Positions 10,413-30,545 of a stretch of DNA of 31,000 bases are shown here, piece by piece (the stretch's first letter is position 1; each line of letters starts with the position of its first letter). Source of the stretch: Cristatella mucedo (taxonomy: Eukaryota > Bryozoa > Phylactolaemata > Cristatellidae); assembly GCA_009760855.2 (NCBI GenBank), contig WPIO01000046.1, positions 3,054,001 to 3,085,000 on the forward strand, written 5' to 3'. Made by a program: the position numbers and the translations under genes. A model generated the notes under the pieces. It saw only the letters and a program-made list of their open reading frames with translations, was not told the DNA's origin and did no database searches.

Positions 10413-10989
10413 GCCAGTGAGCCGATACCACATGCGGCTGTAGCCAATTGACCGCTCTGCCTCGGCTGACGCGAGATCGCACGACGCCGCCCGCTGGCTC
10501 CGGTCCGAAGTCGCGGCTATCCATTTTCGCCGCCTCAGGCCGCGTCGTGGCGGCTCGGCGCGAGCTTGGTTACCGCGCGACCATCTGCAGCTGCGAGCAG
10601 GGGGGGGGAGCTTCCGCTTCCGTCGCCCACGCTGGAGCGACGAGCCACGTGACGTCGCCGACTGGGCGCCTGCAGGAGGCTGGCGAGTAGGCTCGCTATT
10701 TACTCAGCAGCAAGTCAAACCGGTGCTGCTTTTCGCGAGCAAATCGCCGGCATCGCACGAGCAAGAAGAATACCAGCGACGCCGCATTCGCGTAGCGCCC
10801 AAAGATCAAAGGGTAATCTCTCCTCGCACACTCAGCTCGCTCGAGAAAGAGCATGCTGATTGGTTAGTATCAGCATTCGCGAATAAGCGCACCGGTCGCA
10901 ATTCGCATGGACTGAGCAAATGCTAAGAGGACCAGGTGCGCTCTCAGCTTCTTCGCGCATGTCGTAGAGTCGGAGCGGGGGGGGGCGAG

Positions 10990-12301
10990 GCGTTGTGACG
11001 TCGTTCGGGATTGAGCTTCAGGCACTGGGAGCATGCAAACTGAAGATGGCGTGGCCTCCAGTGGATCCGAGGCCTCAGCGTTCGAGGCACAGCGAAATGA
11101 CTTGCCAGAACAGCAGGTGGTACAACAAGAAGCCTGAGAAGAAACTATGCCCGGTAGTAGACAGGAGCAAGAGAATATAGGTACTTTGAGTTGAGTGACA
11201 GAAACCTTGAATTCGATATGCTGCTGGATGGCGAGCCAGTAAAAGTCGGTGACAAGTGGCTGTTGCTTCGTTCTTGACCCACGAGCCTAGATGGGGAGTT
11301 CTGCATCAATCGTACGCATTTTATTGCACAGGGTTGAGGAAATGAGATTATTTATTTGCGAAGATTAAGACGAGATGCAAACAATTCAATTATTAGTTTG
11401 GCTGTGATATTCTTATCTAAGCAGGCGTGAATTTTGTGGAGTAGCGCATAACTGTAAGTAGGCATACTTGACTGTGGAGCTCATGTGGTCGTCCACTGAA
11501 AGGTCACTTTGTAATAGAACTCGCCGATTGCGCGCAGAACGCACTAGCCGAACCCGTTTTTAGGATTAGGATTTCAATTTACGAGTAGCGATAGGTTTTC
11601 CTATAACTAGTATTGTGGTTTCCTCAGCATTCGGCGTGAGAAAATTTGCTGCCATCCAAGTACGAACGTCAATAATAAATGCTAAAATCGAGCTTAAATA
11701 TTTCAACGTGGTGGAATGCAGGAATGCATAAAAGCACAGGTACAGCTTAGTGTCATCTGCAGAAAAATTAAATCACATATTGTGCTTAGAGATTAAATCG
11801 TCAATTAGGAGAGCATAGATTATTGTGTAATGAGTGTGTTGACCATGAGTCTCTGCTGTACGGCGTACATTAAAGGCTTCTAGAATGACTATCGCTGGTT
11901 GACATAAACACTCTGAAATCTTCAAAAGAGATTGAACCTAAATCGTGTCAGTGCCGTACCAGCGACTCCCAGGCGAGAAAATACGTGCTCGAGGAAGATT
12001 TTGCGATCGGTGGTGTAGCAGGCTACCGAGAACTCCAGAAGAAGTATACGATACTATTACTCAGTCTGGACTCCTGAGATCGTCGGTCTGCACCCGAAGA
12101 AGTACTGAGTCTCAGAATTGACTGGAACTGTCTTGCTATATTTGATATTTTGATGTACGAGTTTAGCTAATGAGCCACTAGAAGTTCAATTGCCGTAGAT
12201 AGGGACGGCAGTTGAGAGACTGGGCGGAAGTTACTGAACTTCTGCTGGTTTAGTATCAACGTCTTAATAAGCGACCTGAAAATAGCCTTTTTGAAGGGTA
12301 C
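10990..12301 (-). mobile_element. Old, heavily mutated LINE copy of the same family
   Basis: This aligns collinearly with 5110-6300: GGGAGCATGC near 11025, CTGTGGAGCT.ATGTGGTCGTC near 11470, AAAATTTGCTGCCATCCA at about 11640, and CAGGCGAGA near 11970. It extends further 5' than the young copy. From 12301 down it reads VPFKKAIFRSLIK and NFRPVSQLPSLSTAIE, the RPVS segment upstream of the RT fingers. Many stops and indels make it inactive. Boundaries are approximate. Confidence 0.8.
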
Positions 12302-14984
12302 CTAGATAAAAACTTAGGTAAAGAAAATATCTATTATATTAGTTATGCAACACGGCATTGCAGTCAAACTTCTCTGCTCAGCCTTCTTTCGTCCGGACGA
12401 TTTTCTGTACCCGCAGGGAGGTTCGACTGTAGAAGTATCCGTGACTCCCTAGAGCCCACCGCCTACTAGCAGGTTGCTGGCAGTGTACTGCTTAGGTTCA
12501 ATGCTACACGCATGTGGCTTGCGGCGATTTCTGTCTTTTACGGGCTAAGAATCTTAAGCGGTCACGTGATCAGAGACAGTTTTTCCGCTCAGCGTTCTCC
12601 TTTTAGCGCGTAAGCCCCGTTTTTTTGCGCAGCCATCTTACCGCTGAGCTTGCCTCCTGCTTGTCTGGTCTTCGTTCGTTTAGGAAGTCTACATGCTCTC
12701 TTTATCTGCGCCATCTTGCTCTCCATGCCCAGAGTGATCGAAAAAGGGAAATTGCTTCTTTAGGTGGTTATAGAATGGCCCTCCTCGATACACTTCCCTA
12801 TGAATTTACACCTTCCGCGACTGTCTACATCACCCACCGCCTCATTATCCGATTCCTAAATGCTGAGAGCTAATAGCTTTTTTTTCTAAGCAGAGACTCC
12901 TGTAGACACGCTGAGATCATTTCGCCGGTCAAGTATCCCGCCATGCTTTTCAAAGCAACGAAGGTGTGCCCTTGACTGCGCCAATAACTGATCGCTTGTT
13001 GAGTTTGCTGAGAGGTAGAATCGTGCTCAGCTTCTGAGTCTTCGTTCTGTCTTCCGTCCGAGTCTTGGACCGCCCCTCATTCTCTTGGTGACGTATGCAT
13101 AAGAAACTGAAGCAGGAAAAAAAGGTTTACCGCCTAAACGCGGCTTAAAATCGTCTCTGGGGCTCTGCAGCCAATTGCAGCTTACTTAAACGGGCTTCCG
13201 AATTGAAAGTGCTTACGCGTAGCATAGCGACGGCTTGTAGTTACGCGATACTGCGTGCCTGGCTTCCGTGCACGCTCTTCTAAAAAACAGTAAGCTAATT
13301 ACGGAATTAGCTCCGATGCAGAGTGAATTCGATATAAAGCACAGGAGTGACACGTGCTAGGTATCTTTGAGCTTGGAAGATTCCGTTTTGCTCCATCGTC
13401 CATAAAAAGCAAAATGTCTGTGCACGCATAGGTTCACGAAAGTACGCTTAAATGCGTTAGTGAAGGTTATGCATTAAGCTCGGTGAAAATTATCGGACTG
13501 ACAGTCAGCTTCCGGACACGCAGAGAGAATATGTATACAGAGAGGATGAACAAAGAGAGGTCCGACTGCATGTATGTCAGCAAGAGACAGTTGACACTAT
13601 TACAAACGCGATGCAAAGCTATCACGTCCGGACCGAACTAGGCTTCAAACGCAGTGCTTCAAACAACATAACGGTGCTAGTCTCAGCCGACGTGCGACGA
13701 ACGGCGGTGACGACTGAACCTTGCGGCTTCACGGCTAAATACTGAGCGGGTGCTGCACGCAGACAAGCCGACAGTTGCGGAACACGACAGTGACGAAGAG
13801 CGCTCTTACCTTAACACAACAAGTACATGTCCATAACGAAAACGAGTCTATTGGACAGCAGCGGAGTGTATCAACAGCCACGGTCTGCTGCCTTGACCGG
13901 CGCTCAACAGCGGCCATGACGTACGTCGAGGATTTCGTGACCTGGAGCTAAAATGAGCTCAAATGCCAACGCCGAGTCTGGACTCTCACAACTGACTGCC
14001 TATCTAAAGGGGTCGGCGTTTACGCGGCCTCAGCCGTGGATTGTCGCATAATTGGTACCTAGCCGCTCCAATTTAGGAACCGGTCTTAATGGATCTGTCT
14101 GATTTAGTTCGCCGCCATTTCAATACGGAGTCTGAGTGCTAGTAGTCTTCTCAGAGGTCAGGCGAGGGTCCGACGGCTAGATATCCACTGCGAGATGCTA
14201 CCTTAATGACGTACTATCTGATCTTTCTTATCTTATCCGTCCATCTTCCGGAAGGGCCGTCTGAAAAAATCCTCATCTGGACTGTCGCGGGGTTAGCCAG
14301 GCAACGATAGAGTTCTCACCTGAGAGCGGCGAGCAGGACCGATGCGCCTGCGATTTCGAAACGCCTTCACAGAAGCTAGAATGACTCTTAGCCAACACGG
14401 ATCGGTACGACTCGCAGGCCTGCGTCTCTAAGAACGGTCAGTTCTTACGTTATGTACGCTTTCTCAAGCTTGTGCACCGCAGTCCTAGCTGGCAAATATT
14501 TAATGTCCGCCGTAAGCTGCAGGCAATCGGTTGGGCTTGGACGCACAGTGTGTGCGAGCCCGCGCTCGTCCTCCAGAACGTCGGCCAGCGTCGCATTGTA
14601 GCATTTCACCGACGCGCTCAGGTCAGCGAATGGCGGACTGAGAAGAAGCAAGGGCAATACGAGGGCGAGGACGATACTTATGCACGAATTGTATCGATAT
14701 CGAGGGTCTTTAGGTTTCTCGCTTCTGCATACGACCGCTGATGCTCGCGGGGGGGGGGGGCGACAAGAAACCAAAGACACGTAACGGAGAAGCATGCGGC
14801 CGGCCACGTGGTCACGTGCTCGGAATGTGCTACTAACAGGGATTGAGGGCAGAGTATGCAGCCTCAGCGAGAGAATACTCATTCAATGGTGCGACTTTTA
14901 TTCTAAGTGGAGCTTTGCACATGAAGCCGAAAAGAATGAATTAACCAACGTGCGAATTTCGTCACCTAGAGTTTAGAGGTCACT
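12302..14984. other. Long stretch without recognised gene
   Basis: About 2.7 kb of mixed composition. No LINE motif, tRNA promoter or conserved domain was recognised. A G-run of 10 or more lies at about 14750-14760, and CACGTG E-box words occur near 14800-14820. The one frame that looks somewhat protein-like (14445-14882, minus strand) is listed separately. Confidence 0.45.
14445..14882 (-). other. Uncertain 145-codon open frame with a hydrophobic segment
   Basis: An ATG-to-stop minus-strand frame. Its middle contains ISIVLALVLPLLLLSPPFA, which looks like a signal peptide core or membrane segment, followed by a more polar part with ADVLEDERGLAH and ending in KLEKAYIT. I recognise no family. 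The frame lies in transposon-rich DNA and crosses a G/C homopolymer, so it is more likely chance than gene. A shorter secreted peptide starting just before the hydrophobic run would be the best alternative. Confidence 0.15.
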
Positions 14985-15062
14985 AGGTAGAGGTCAGCAG
15001 GTTCATCGAAACGAATATTAAAATCACCTGGTACGAAGAAGATGAGATTTCCGGATAGCGGA
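14985..15062 (-). mobile_element. LINE endonuclease-domain relic
   Basis: On the minus strand this short piece reads PLSGNLIFFVPGDFNIRFD followed by EPADLY. GDFN is the characteristic catalytic-site motif of the APE-type endonuclease of non-LTR elements. It lies downstream, in element sense, of the RT relics at 15140 and 16110. It therefore comes from another copy or a rearranged one. Confidence 0.6.
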
Positions 15063-15139
15063 ATTAAAATAAGATCGAAAAAATCTGACTAAAGCAAGAC
15101 TTGATACCCGAGGGAGGTCGATTAATTACCGATAGAGTC

Positions 15140-15330
15140 TTGGATTGTTACATAGCTGAAAGTAGGCAGACATGACTTTTAAGCTGGTGTGGTTGTCTAG
15201 GGAAAGATCATTTTGGAAAGCAGAGCTGAACCCAGGTTTCGTGAGTATTTCAATACCCCGCGATAATGAACTATCGGAATCGACAGCGGCACCTCGATTA
15301 TGAACTATGAGCTTGGCTGCCGACTTTGAG
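15140..15330 (-). mobile_element. LINE reverse-transcriptase relic
   Basis: Matches 5545-5700 of the young LINE: ACATAGCTGAAAGTAGGCAGA, then GGTGTGGTTGTCTAGGGAAAGATC and CCCAGGTTTCG in the same order. Too mutated to code. Confidence 0.75.
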
Positions 15331-15711
15331 CTGAGAGATGGCCATGAAATACGCGAAATAAGCTGAAGCCAGCTGTTAGCCGCGCAATTTATGATTGTGC
15401 ATGAACAAGATTATTGGTCGACGTATGACCTAGCCACCATATAAGGTACGAGCCTGACCGCAATCGCTCTCTCTTGGAGGAACGGTCTGCTAGTCGGCCA
15501 ATCCTATCGCTGAGCGTGAACGGCTGCTAGCTTGTAAGCGAGTCTGTTGGAAGCCCTCGGCCGTATGAGCCGTAATAATATGACGGCGATTTATATTTAT
15601 GTAATATGATGGCAATTTTTTGCGCCTTTTTCTACCAAGATGTTGCTGCTAGAAGTGCATGCAGGGTATTGAGCGCTGCGTCGTTGCGATCGGCGTATTG
15701 CGAGTTTCAGG
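15331..15711. other. No recognisable gene
   Basis: Balanced-composition DNA between LINE fragments. The left edge may hold further decayed LINE sequence, but I cannot align it convincingly. Confidence 0.4.
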
Positions 15712-15815
15712 TCTCTTCCATTCCTCCGCTTAAAGACCGTTGACAACAGAAGCTATAGCTCTGCAGGTCCTAGACTGTGGAACTCGCTTCCACAATTCTT
15801 AAGCAACGACAACTA
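15712..15815 (+). mobile_element. Plus-strand LINE C-terminal relic
   Basis: An open plus-strand frame reads SLPFLRLKTVDNRSYSSAG then PRLWNSLPQFL. The R-S-[YF]-S-x-A-G-P-R-L-W-N-S-L-P pattern is typical of the C-terminal end of CR1/L2-like reverse transcriptases. The wording differs from the PKAWNSLP end of the LINE at 5031, so it may be a second LINE family. Only this fragment is recognisable. Confidence 0.65.
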
Positions 15816-16109
15816 CTCTCCTGCTGCCGACTATGGCTCATTCTTTTCAGTGGTCCTGAGCTGCTACTTGCTACTCACTATCTCAACTGCTCTCCTGACT
15901 CTGCTATGCTTTCCACTTTCTCTTTGTTTCAGGACACGAAGTCTGTTGGCTACCGATTGCGTACCGAAAGCCGCTTAGGCTGTGAGTGTTCTATACAAAA
16001 CTCTCCAGCGTAACACCCACATAGTCTTTACGGTTTTGTGGAGTTACAGACGGAGATACATTACACGTTGTATTCTTTGTGCCGATGCGCGTACTAGTGA
16101 AGGTCGCGC

Positions 16110-16505
16110 GATCGTACCGAGATTCTGCTGGAGACATGCTAGCCGAGCTCATTTTAAAAGTAAAGTTCCCAAATTTCCGAGTTTTGCTAGGTCTGCTCAT
16201 AACTAGTAAGATGGTTTTTATCGTCATTTAATTTAAAAAAATTTGCTGCAGTCCAAATGCGAACGAAAGCTATAGGTGATATGCTATAGGCTATAGGCTA
16301 TAGGCTAGAGGTGCAGCTAGAGAGTTGAGAGACTTTAACATGTTGAAAGGCATGGAGGTATAATAGTGCAGATAAGGCTGTTCGTTTGTCATCCGAATGC
16401 AAAAGAAAGCTTAGATTGCGCTTGGCGATTACATCGGCGAGATGGAGAGCATAGACTTTGAAAGAATCGGACCAAGAAAAGATCCCCGAGAGTGTTTGCA
16501 CTTTA
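16110..16505 (-). mobile_element. LINE reverse-transcriptase relic
   Basis: Matches 5650-6000 of the young LINE: CATAACTAGTAAGATGGTTTTTATC at about 16198, AAATTTGCTGCAGTCCAAATGC at about 16239-16260, AGCTTAGATTGCGCTTGGCGAT at about 16408, and GAGCATAGACTTTGAAAGAA near 16447. A short (CTATAGG)n tandem at about 16270-16312 interrupts the homology. Inactive. Confidence 0.8.
16270..16312. repeat. (GCTATAG)n short tandem array inside a LINE relic
   Basis: Four or five heptamer-like GCTATAG units lie inside the LINE homology. No counterpart exists in the young copy, so they expanded after insertion. Confidence 0.8.
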
Positions 16506-16847
16506 CAGGCTCCTCGGTTTAGCCAAGTCTTAGCCGTTGCAGCTTTCGCATTCGACTTCAGATCGCGCTAGCAGCGCTGCTGAGTGGTGCTGCTGAGCGG
16601 CGCTGTTTCCGGGAACCTTTGCCCTCGCTGCCACGTAACCGCTGCTGCCGCCGCAGCCGAGGAGCAGCGCCGCCGGTGCCAAGCCGACCCGATGCTACGA
16701 ATGCACTGGCAGCCACGCAAGCGACCGAGCGGCGCGCTCCAGCCCGTCGGTTGCAGAGCGGCCCTTTACTTAACGACGTAATCCGTGATCATTGGATGGC
16801 GACCGGCGGGGGGCGGGGCTGCGGAGACGTCGGCGAGCCTGGCAAGA

Positions 16848-16850
<3 letters not shown>
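16506..16850. other. GC-rich transition with no recognised gene
   Basis: Start of the large GC-rich domain. It includes the palindrome AGCAGCGCTGCT (16570-16581). The frames are Arg/Ala-rich products of composition and show no domains. Confidence 0.4.
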
Positions 16851-16900
<50 letters not shown>

Positions 16901-17020
16901 GCGCCCCAAGAGAACTTAATCACTATTCAGGCGCTTCACATATGCCTCGGGGCTCGAGCCCACGACCTCAAGCACGACTTGGTCGGGGCGAGCACCTTAA
17001 CCGCTAGATCAAACCAGCTC
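16850..17020 (-). mobile_element. tRNA-derived SINE with LINE-like tail (SINE C)
   Basis: On the minus strand the order is a head with A box TAGCGGTTAAGG (17006 down to 16995), a B box GGCTCGAGCCC (16960 down to 16950), a body, the 3' stem-loop GCGCC...GGGGCGC (16936 down to 16901) with GATTAAGTTCTCT in its loop, and a (TA)n tail (16898 down to 16850). Both Pol III boxes fit the eukaryotic consensus well. The tail matches the LINE tail at 4829-4862, including the word GATTAAGTTCTCT, implying mobilisation by that LINE's enzyme. Confidence 0.82.
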
Positions 17021-17363
17021 GAGTGCAGACAAGAGAGGCGCGGCGGCGCCGAAGAGGCGCGGCGGCGCCGGCGAGCGGAGCGCGGCGTGGCGGCAGAGGC
17101 GGCGGAGGACGACGGACGCGGCGACGGCAATCGCCGCAGCCATGACGATGACGACAGAAACGGAAGCAAGAGCGCTGGACGCAGCCGCCGCCGCACCTTC
17201 CGGCCGAGCGCTTCGGATAATCGCAGGGCTCAGGACAGCTTCTCATCCCCGCCGCGCCCAGTTCGCACGTCGCCACGGAGGAGTGAAGAGCGGTGGCGGA
17301 TTTTGCGATTTCTCTCATTTGTGCGATGCAGAAAAGTCTCGGCCGCTTTCGCCTCGCCACCGG

Positions 17364-17405
17364 CGCACGACGCTCGCGCTAACGCCGCGAGCGTCGCGTC
17401 GTGCG
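17364..17405. repeat. Competing inverted repeats
   Basis: Two overlapping perfect stems occur: 17368-17378 with 17386-17396 (11 bp, 7-nt loop) and 17364-17373 with 17396-17405 (10 bp). Confidence 0.85.
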
Positions 17406-17877
17406 GCGAAAAACGCTCGGCGTCGTCGGGCTAACGCACGGTCGGCGTCGAACGCGGCGACGCTCTCGCGCGGCGGCCAGCGTCGAATGTCGATCGCGCG
17501 CGCCATCGGGACGACCTCGGCATCGGCGCGCGCTGCTTCTCGGCCGCTCGCGCGATCGCCGACGGTAACGAATCGTCGTCGGCATCGCCAACGTCGACGA
17601 CCGCGGTCGCCAAGTGGCTTCGCGAGGACTCGCCGCAGCTGCGTACGCCGGCGATGCCGCCCACTCGGGGCGCAGCGTGCCTACTGCAGCTGAGCCTCCT
17701 GACGCCGCAGCGAGCCGACTCACTCGCGCGCGCCACTCGGCGTTGCGTCGCGGCCACGAGCCTCGGCTTACAATCGCACGAATGCACGCCGCGCCACATC
17801 CGCGGTTTCGCGCGCCCGTGCGCGGCCGCCGCATTGCATCGTGGTCAAGTCGGCGGCACGTCGCGCGACTTGGTCTC

Positions 17878-17915
17878 ACGCGGCAGCGGAAGAGTGACCG
17901 CCTCCGCTGCCGCGT
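17878..17915. repeat. Perfect 13-bp inverted repeat
   Basis: Arms 17878-17890 and 17903-17915 are exact reverse complements with a 12-nt loop. Confidence 0.9.
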
Positions 17916-18859
17916 CGACTCGGATCCGATGAAGAGTCCGATTGTGTACCGATTCTCGGCCGAGACCGCTCCGGACGCGGCTGTGCGACCGCACGCACGC
18001 ACATCCGCCTGACAGCGGGAAGGGGAGAACCCACTAATCGCCGGTAGCCCAGCTTGGAGCGCGCGTGGCGCAACGCCGACTGGCGCAGCAGCAGAAGCGG
18101 CGAGCAGAGACTTCCGGAGCTTTAACCGGCTCGCCGGCGAGGCGGGCCTTTCGAGCTGCGACTCCATTTTTAACGCGAGCAGGGACGCGAGCTGTCCTAC
18201 AACGAACCCCTTCGGCCGCCGACAACCGAAAAACTACCGCTACGGTCAAGCGACGTTCGCCCACTGTTTCTTTTCAGAATGCGGACCGCGCGCGCGCGCG
18301 CCCCCGCGATCGTCCAGAACAGAACAGAACAGAACAGTTCAGGTGCCCAATCGGCGTGGCCTGAAGCGCCCGGCTGCCGACAAGAGGACCGCTTCCCGCC
18401 ACTTCTCAGAAGCCTGCGCGCGCGCCAAGGGCCGGCATCCAAAAGTGACAGCGGGCCGTCGGCGAAGTGTCGGCACCGCGACGACGCCGAGCTCGCAAGC
18501 TCGCACCTCTAACCTCGCGACCTTTGACCGGCCGGGTCGCTTTTGACGCAACGGCCGAACTGCAGCAGTCTTCGGCTGCGACGGATTCGGTCGTGGGGGT
18601 CGCTTTGGGCCCGGGTCGCAGCCGCGCAGTTCAAGACTCCCAAGTCCTCGTGCAGCTCTGCGGCTCGCTGTTGCGCGATCGCCGCAGAGACGGCGCGTTG
18701 CAAGCGGATGACTAGCAGGCGGCGCGGCGCATTCCGGCCGCCCTGCGGCAGCTCCGCCCGAAGAGGCGACGGCGGCGTGACGGTCGAGCAGGCGTCAAGA
18801 AGGACCGCCGACGCGGCCGACGCCGATCGGCAGACGAGCGAGTGGTCGCCGACGAGCGA

Positions 18860-18900
18860 CAGCTGGACTCCGCCTGCAGTTCGCAGGCGGAGTCCAGCTG
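18860..18900. repeat. Perfect 18-bp-arm hairpin
   Basis: Arms 18860-18877 and 18883-18900 are exact reverse complements with a 5-nt loop (AGTTC). Confidence 0.95.
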
Positions 18901-18953
18901 CCGCTTACGTTAGGCGCGCCCCTCCTTGGTGCAGAGGCAGCGGCGCCGGCGCG

Positions 18954-19000
18954 GAGGCAGCTCCGACTGGTCGCCGCCGCGCGCCAGTCGGAGCTGCCTC
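18954..19000. repeat. Perfect 17-bp-arm hairpin
   Basis: Arms 18954-18970 and 18984-19000 are exact reverse complements with a 13-nt loop. It lies only 53 bp from the 18860-18900 hairpin, and its stem sequence is unrelated. Confidence 0.95.
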
Positions 19001-19466
19001 AGCGCCGAGCGCTGGCGGCGTCGCTGCCGTCCGTCCGGCACGTTCGGCGCCTCGCCTTCATTGTCGGCCGTATTGCGAGAAACCGCATCTCTTAGCCTCC
19101 TCAATTCGCCGTAGTCTCAGTCTCCTCCCGAGCGCGAAGCCGCGAGAACTGGGGGCCAGGGGTCCAAAGTGACACCTGCCGCGTCGCGACCGCGGGAAGC
19201 TCCGCCGCCGTTCTATCCGCGGCGTCTCTGCCCGCTCCCGGCCGCGGAGCAATGGGGGTCGCTGCTCGGCGCGGCTCAGGGACGATCAGGAGCGGAAGCA
19301 GTAGCTGCACGAGGAGGAGGAGGAGGAGGAGGAGGAAGAGGAGGAGGAGGTGCCTAAGAAGGAAATACGATACACCTTGGACTTCTCCGTCAGCGCGGCT
19401 GCGATACTCGATACCCGAGACCAGCCCCTCCCTGACGGCTTCGGCGGGCAGGGATTTCCGGCGGCC

Positions 19467-19473
19467 TTATAAT
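19467..19473 (+). promoter_or_regulatory. TATA-like box upstream of proposed alx exon 1
   Basis: TTATAAT is an isolated A/T-rich word in GC-rich DNA, 51 bp before the proposed ATG at 19524. A start of transcription about 30 bp downstream would give a short 5' UTR. This is positional inference only. Confidence 0.25.
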
Positions 19474-19523
19474 CACGAGCGTCGCGGCCCGGTCGGTGAG
19501 CACCTCAATCGGTAGTCAGGAGT

Positions 19524-29707
<10,184 letters not shown>

Positions 29708-30380
29708 CGACGACCGGTCGACGACCCACGCGGCTGGCGGAGACGCAGCAGAGACAGACTGATGCGCTGATGCCGCGAGGCCTCGAGGAGCAGCAGCAGC
29801 AGCAGCCGCTGCCGCTGCTGACAATGTCGCGAGCCGCCGCCGCGCTGAGCTCGGACGAAGCGCCCGCGGTCTGCTGACGATTAGATAGCGCCGATGGATA
29901 GCGCCGAAACGCGGCGCTGCTTGACTGCGAGCCGCCGCCACGGTGGCGGCGGAGAGGCCGGGAGCCGCGATTGGCTCGACATCGGCTGCTACGATCGCAG
30001 GCTCGATCGCTCGCGTCCCAGCAGCGAGTCAAGCATTCTGCATCGGCGGTCACCGAGTGCAGCGATGACGAGCGGCTCGCTTTTGCTCGCAGCCGCCGTC
30101 GCCGGCGCCGCCATTTTTCCAAAGGCCTGATAGCGTGAGGCGCCGACAGAGCACTTCCGGTCTCGAAGCCATTGGCGGCGGCGGCAAGCGGCCACCCACT
30201 GATTCGGCGGCGCCGTCCGCGCCGCCGTCGCCGCTGTCGCAACGCACGCACGGCGGTGCGCGCTCGTGCACGAAGTCGGCGAGGCCTCGCTAGCGGCTCC
30301 GGCCAGACGTTCAGCGGCGCTCGAACGTTACCGCGAAGCGTCGGCGACATTTGGGCTGGCGCCGCGCGGTGAGCCGCATC

Positions 30381-30405
30381 GCAGCCGGCGCTGGGCGCCG
30401 GCTGC
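30381..30405. repeat. Perfect 11-bp-arm hairpin with 3-nt loop
   Basis: Arms 30381-30391 and 30395-30405 are exact reverse complements around TGG. It lies in the likely 3' UTR, so the RNA could fold here. Confidence 0.92.
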
Positions 30406-30539
30406 CGCTCGCCGGCTGCCGGCGGCCGCTCGCCGCGCTTCGCACGGCGGCCCGCCGCCAGCCGCGCTGAGCCAGGCCTGGCCTCTAATATTTCCGCCCC
30501 GAGGGCTGGCTCCCAGACGTAATGCGATCCTGCGGTGCG

Positions 30540-30545
30540 AATAAA
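30540..30545 (+). promoter_or_regulatory. Candidate alx polyadenylation signal
   Basis: AATAAA, 833 bp after the stop codon, in otherwise GC-rich DNA. It is the first canonical signal I see downstream of exon 4. No cleavage site can be shown. Confidence 0.45.

Larger units (their letters stand above)
9476..10989. other. GC-rich, hairpin-bearing block without a recognised gene
   Basis: A second CpG-dense block. It contains the hairpin cluster 9755-9908, an 8-bp-arm stem at 9981-10000, a 24-bp-period minisatellite at 10309-10412, and a small stem at 10853-10876 followed by the palindrome ATTCGCGAAT at 10875-10884. The open frames are alanine- and arginine-rich products of composition. CAG.GTGAGTGC at 9917-9925 looks like a splice donor (GAG|GTGAGT), so an unrecognised noncoding exon is possible. 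Confidence 0.45.
17021..19466. other. GC-rich, hairpin-dense domain upstream of the homeobox gene
   Basis: About 2.4 kb of extremely CpG-rich DNA without a convincing coding frame. It holds a 19-bp tandem duplication at 17034-17069, hairpins at 17364-17405, 17878-17915, 18860-18900 and 18954-19000, a CAGAA-type run at about 18315-18335, and a GGA run at about 19310-19350. Open frames on both strands are Arg/Ala/Ser/Pro-rich and show no domains. The position, directly upstream of the proposed first alx exon, fits a CpG-island promoter region. Confidence 0.45.

Noticed and set aside
15140-16505. One LINE split by an insertion of about 800 bp
   Set aside because: The two pieces are roughly collinear but overlap in the element by some tens of bases and the junctions are too decayed, so two separate copies are equally likely.
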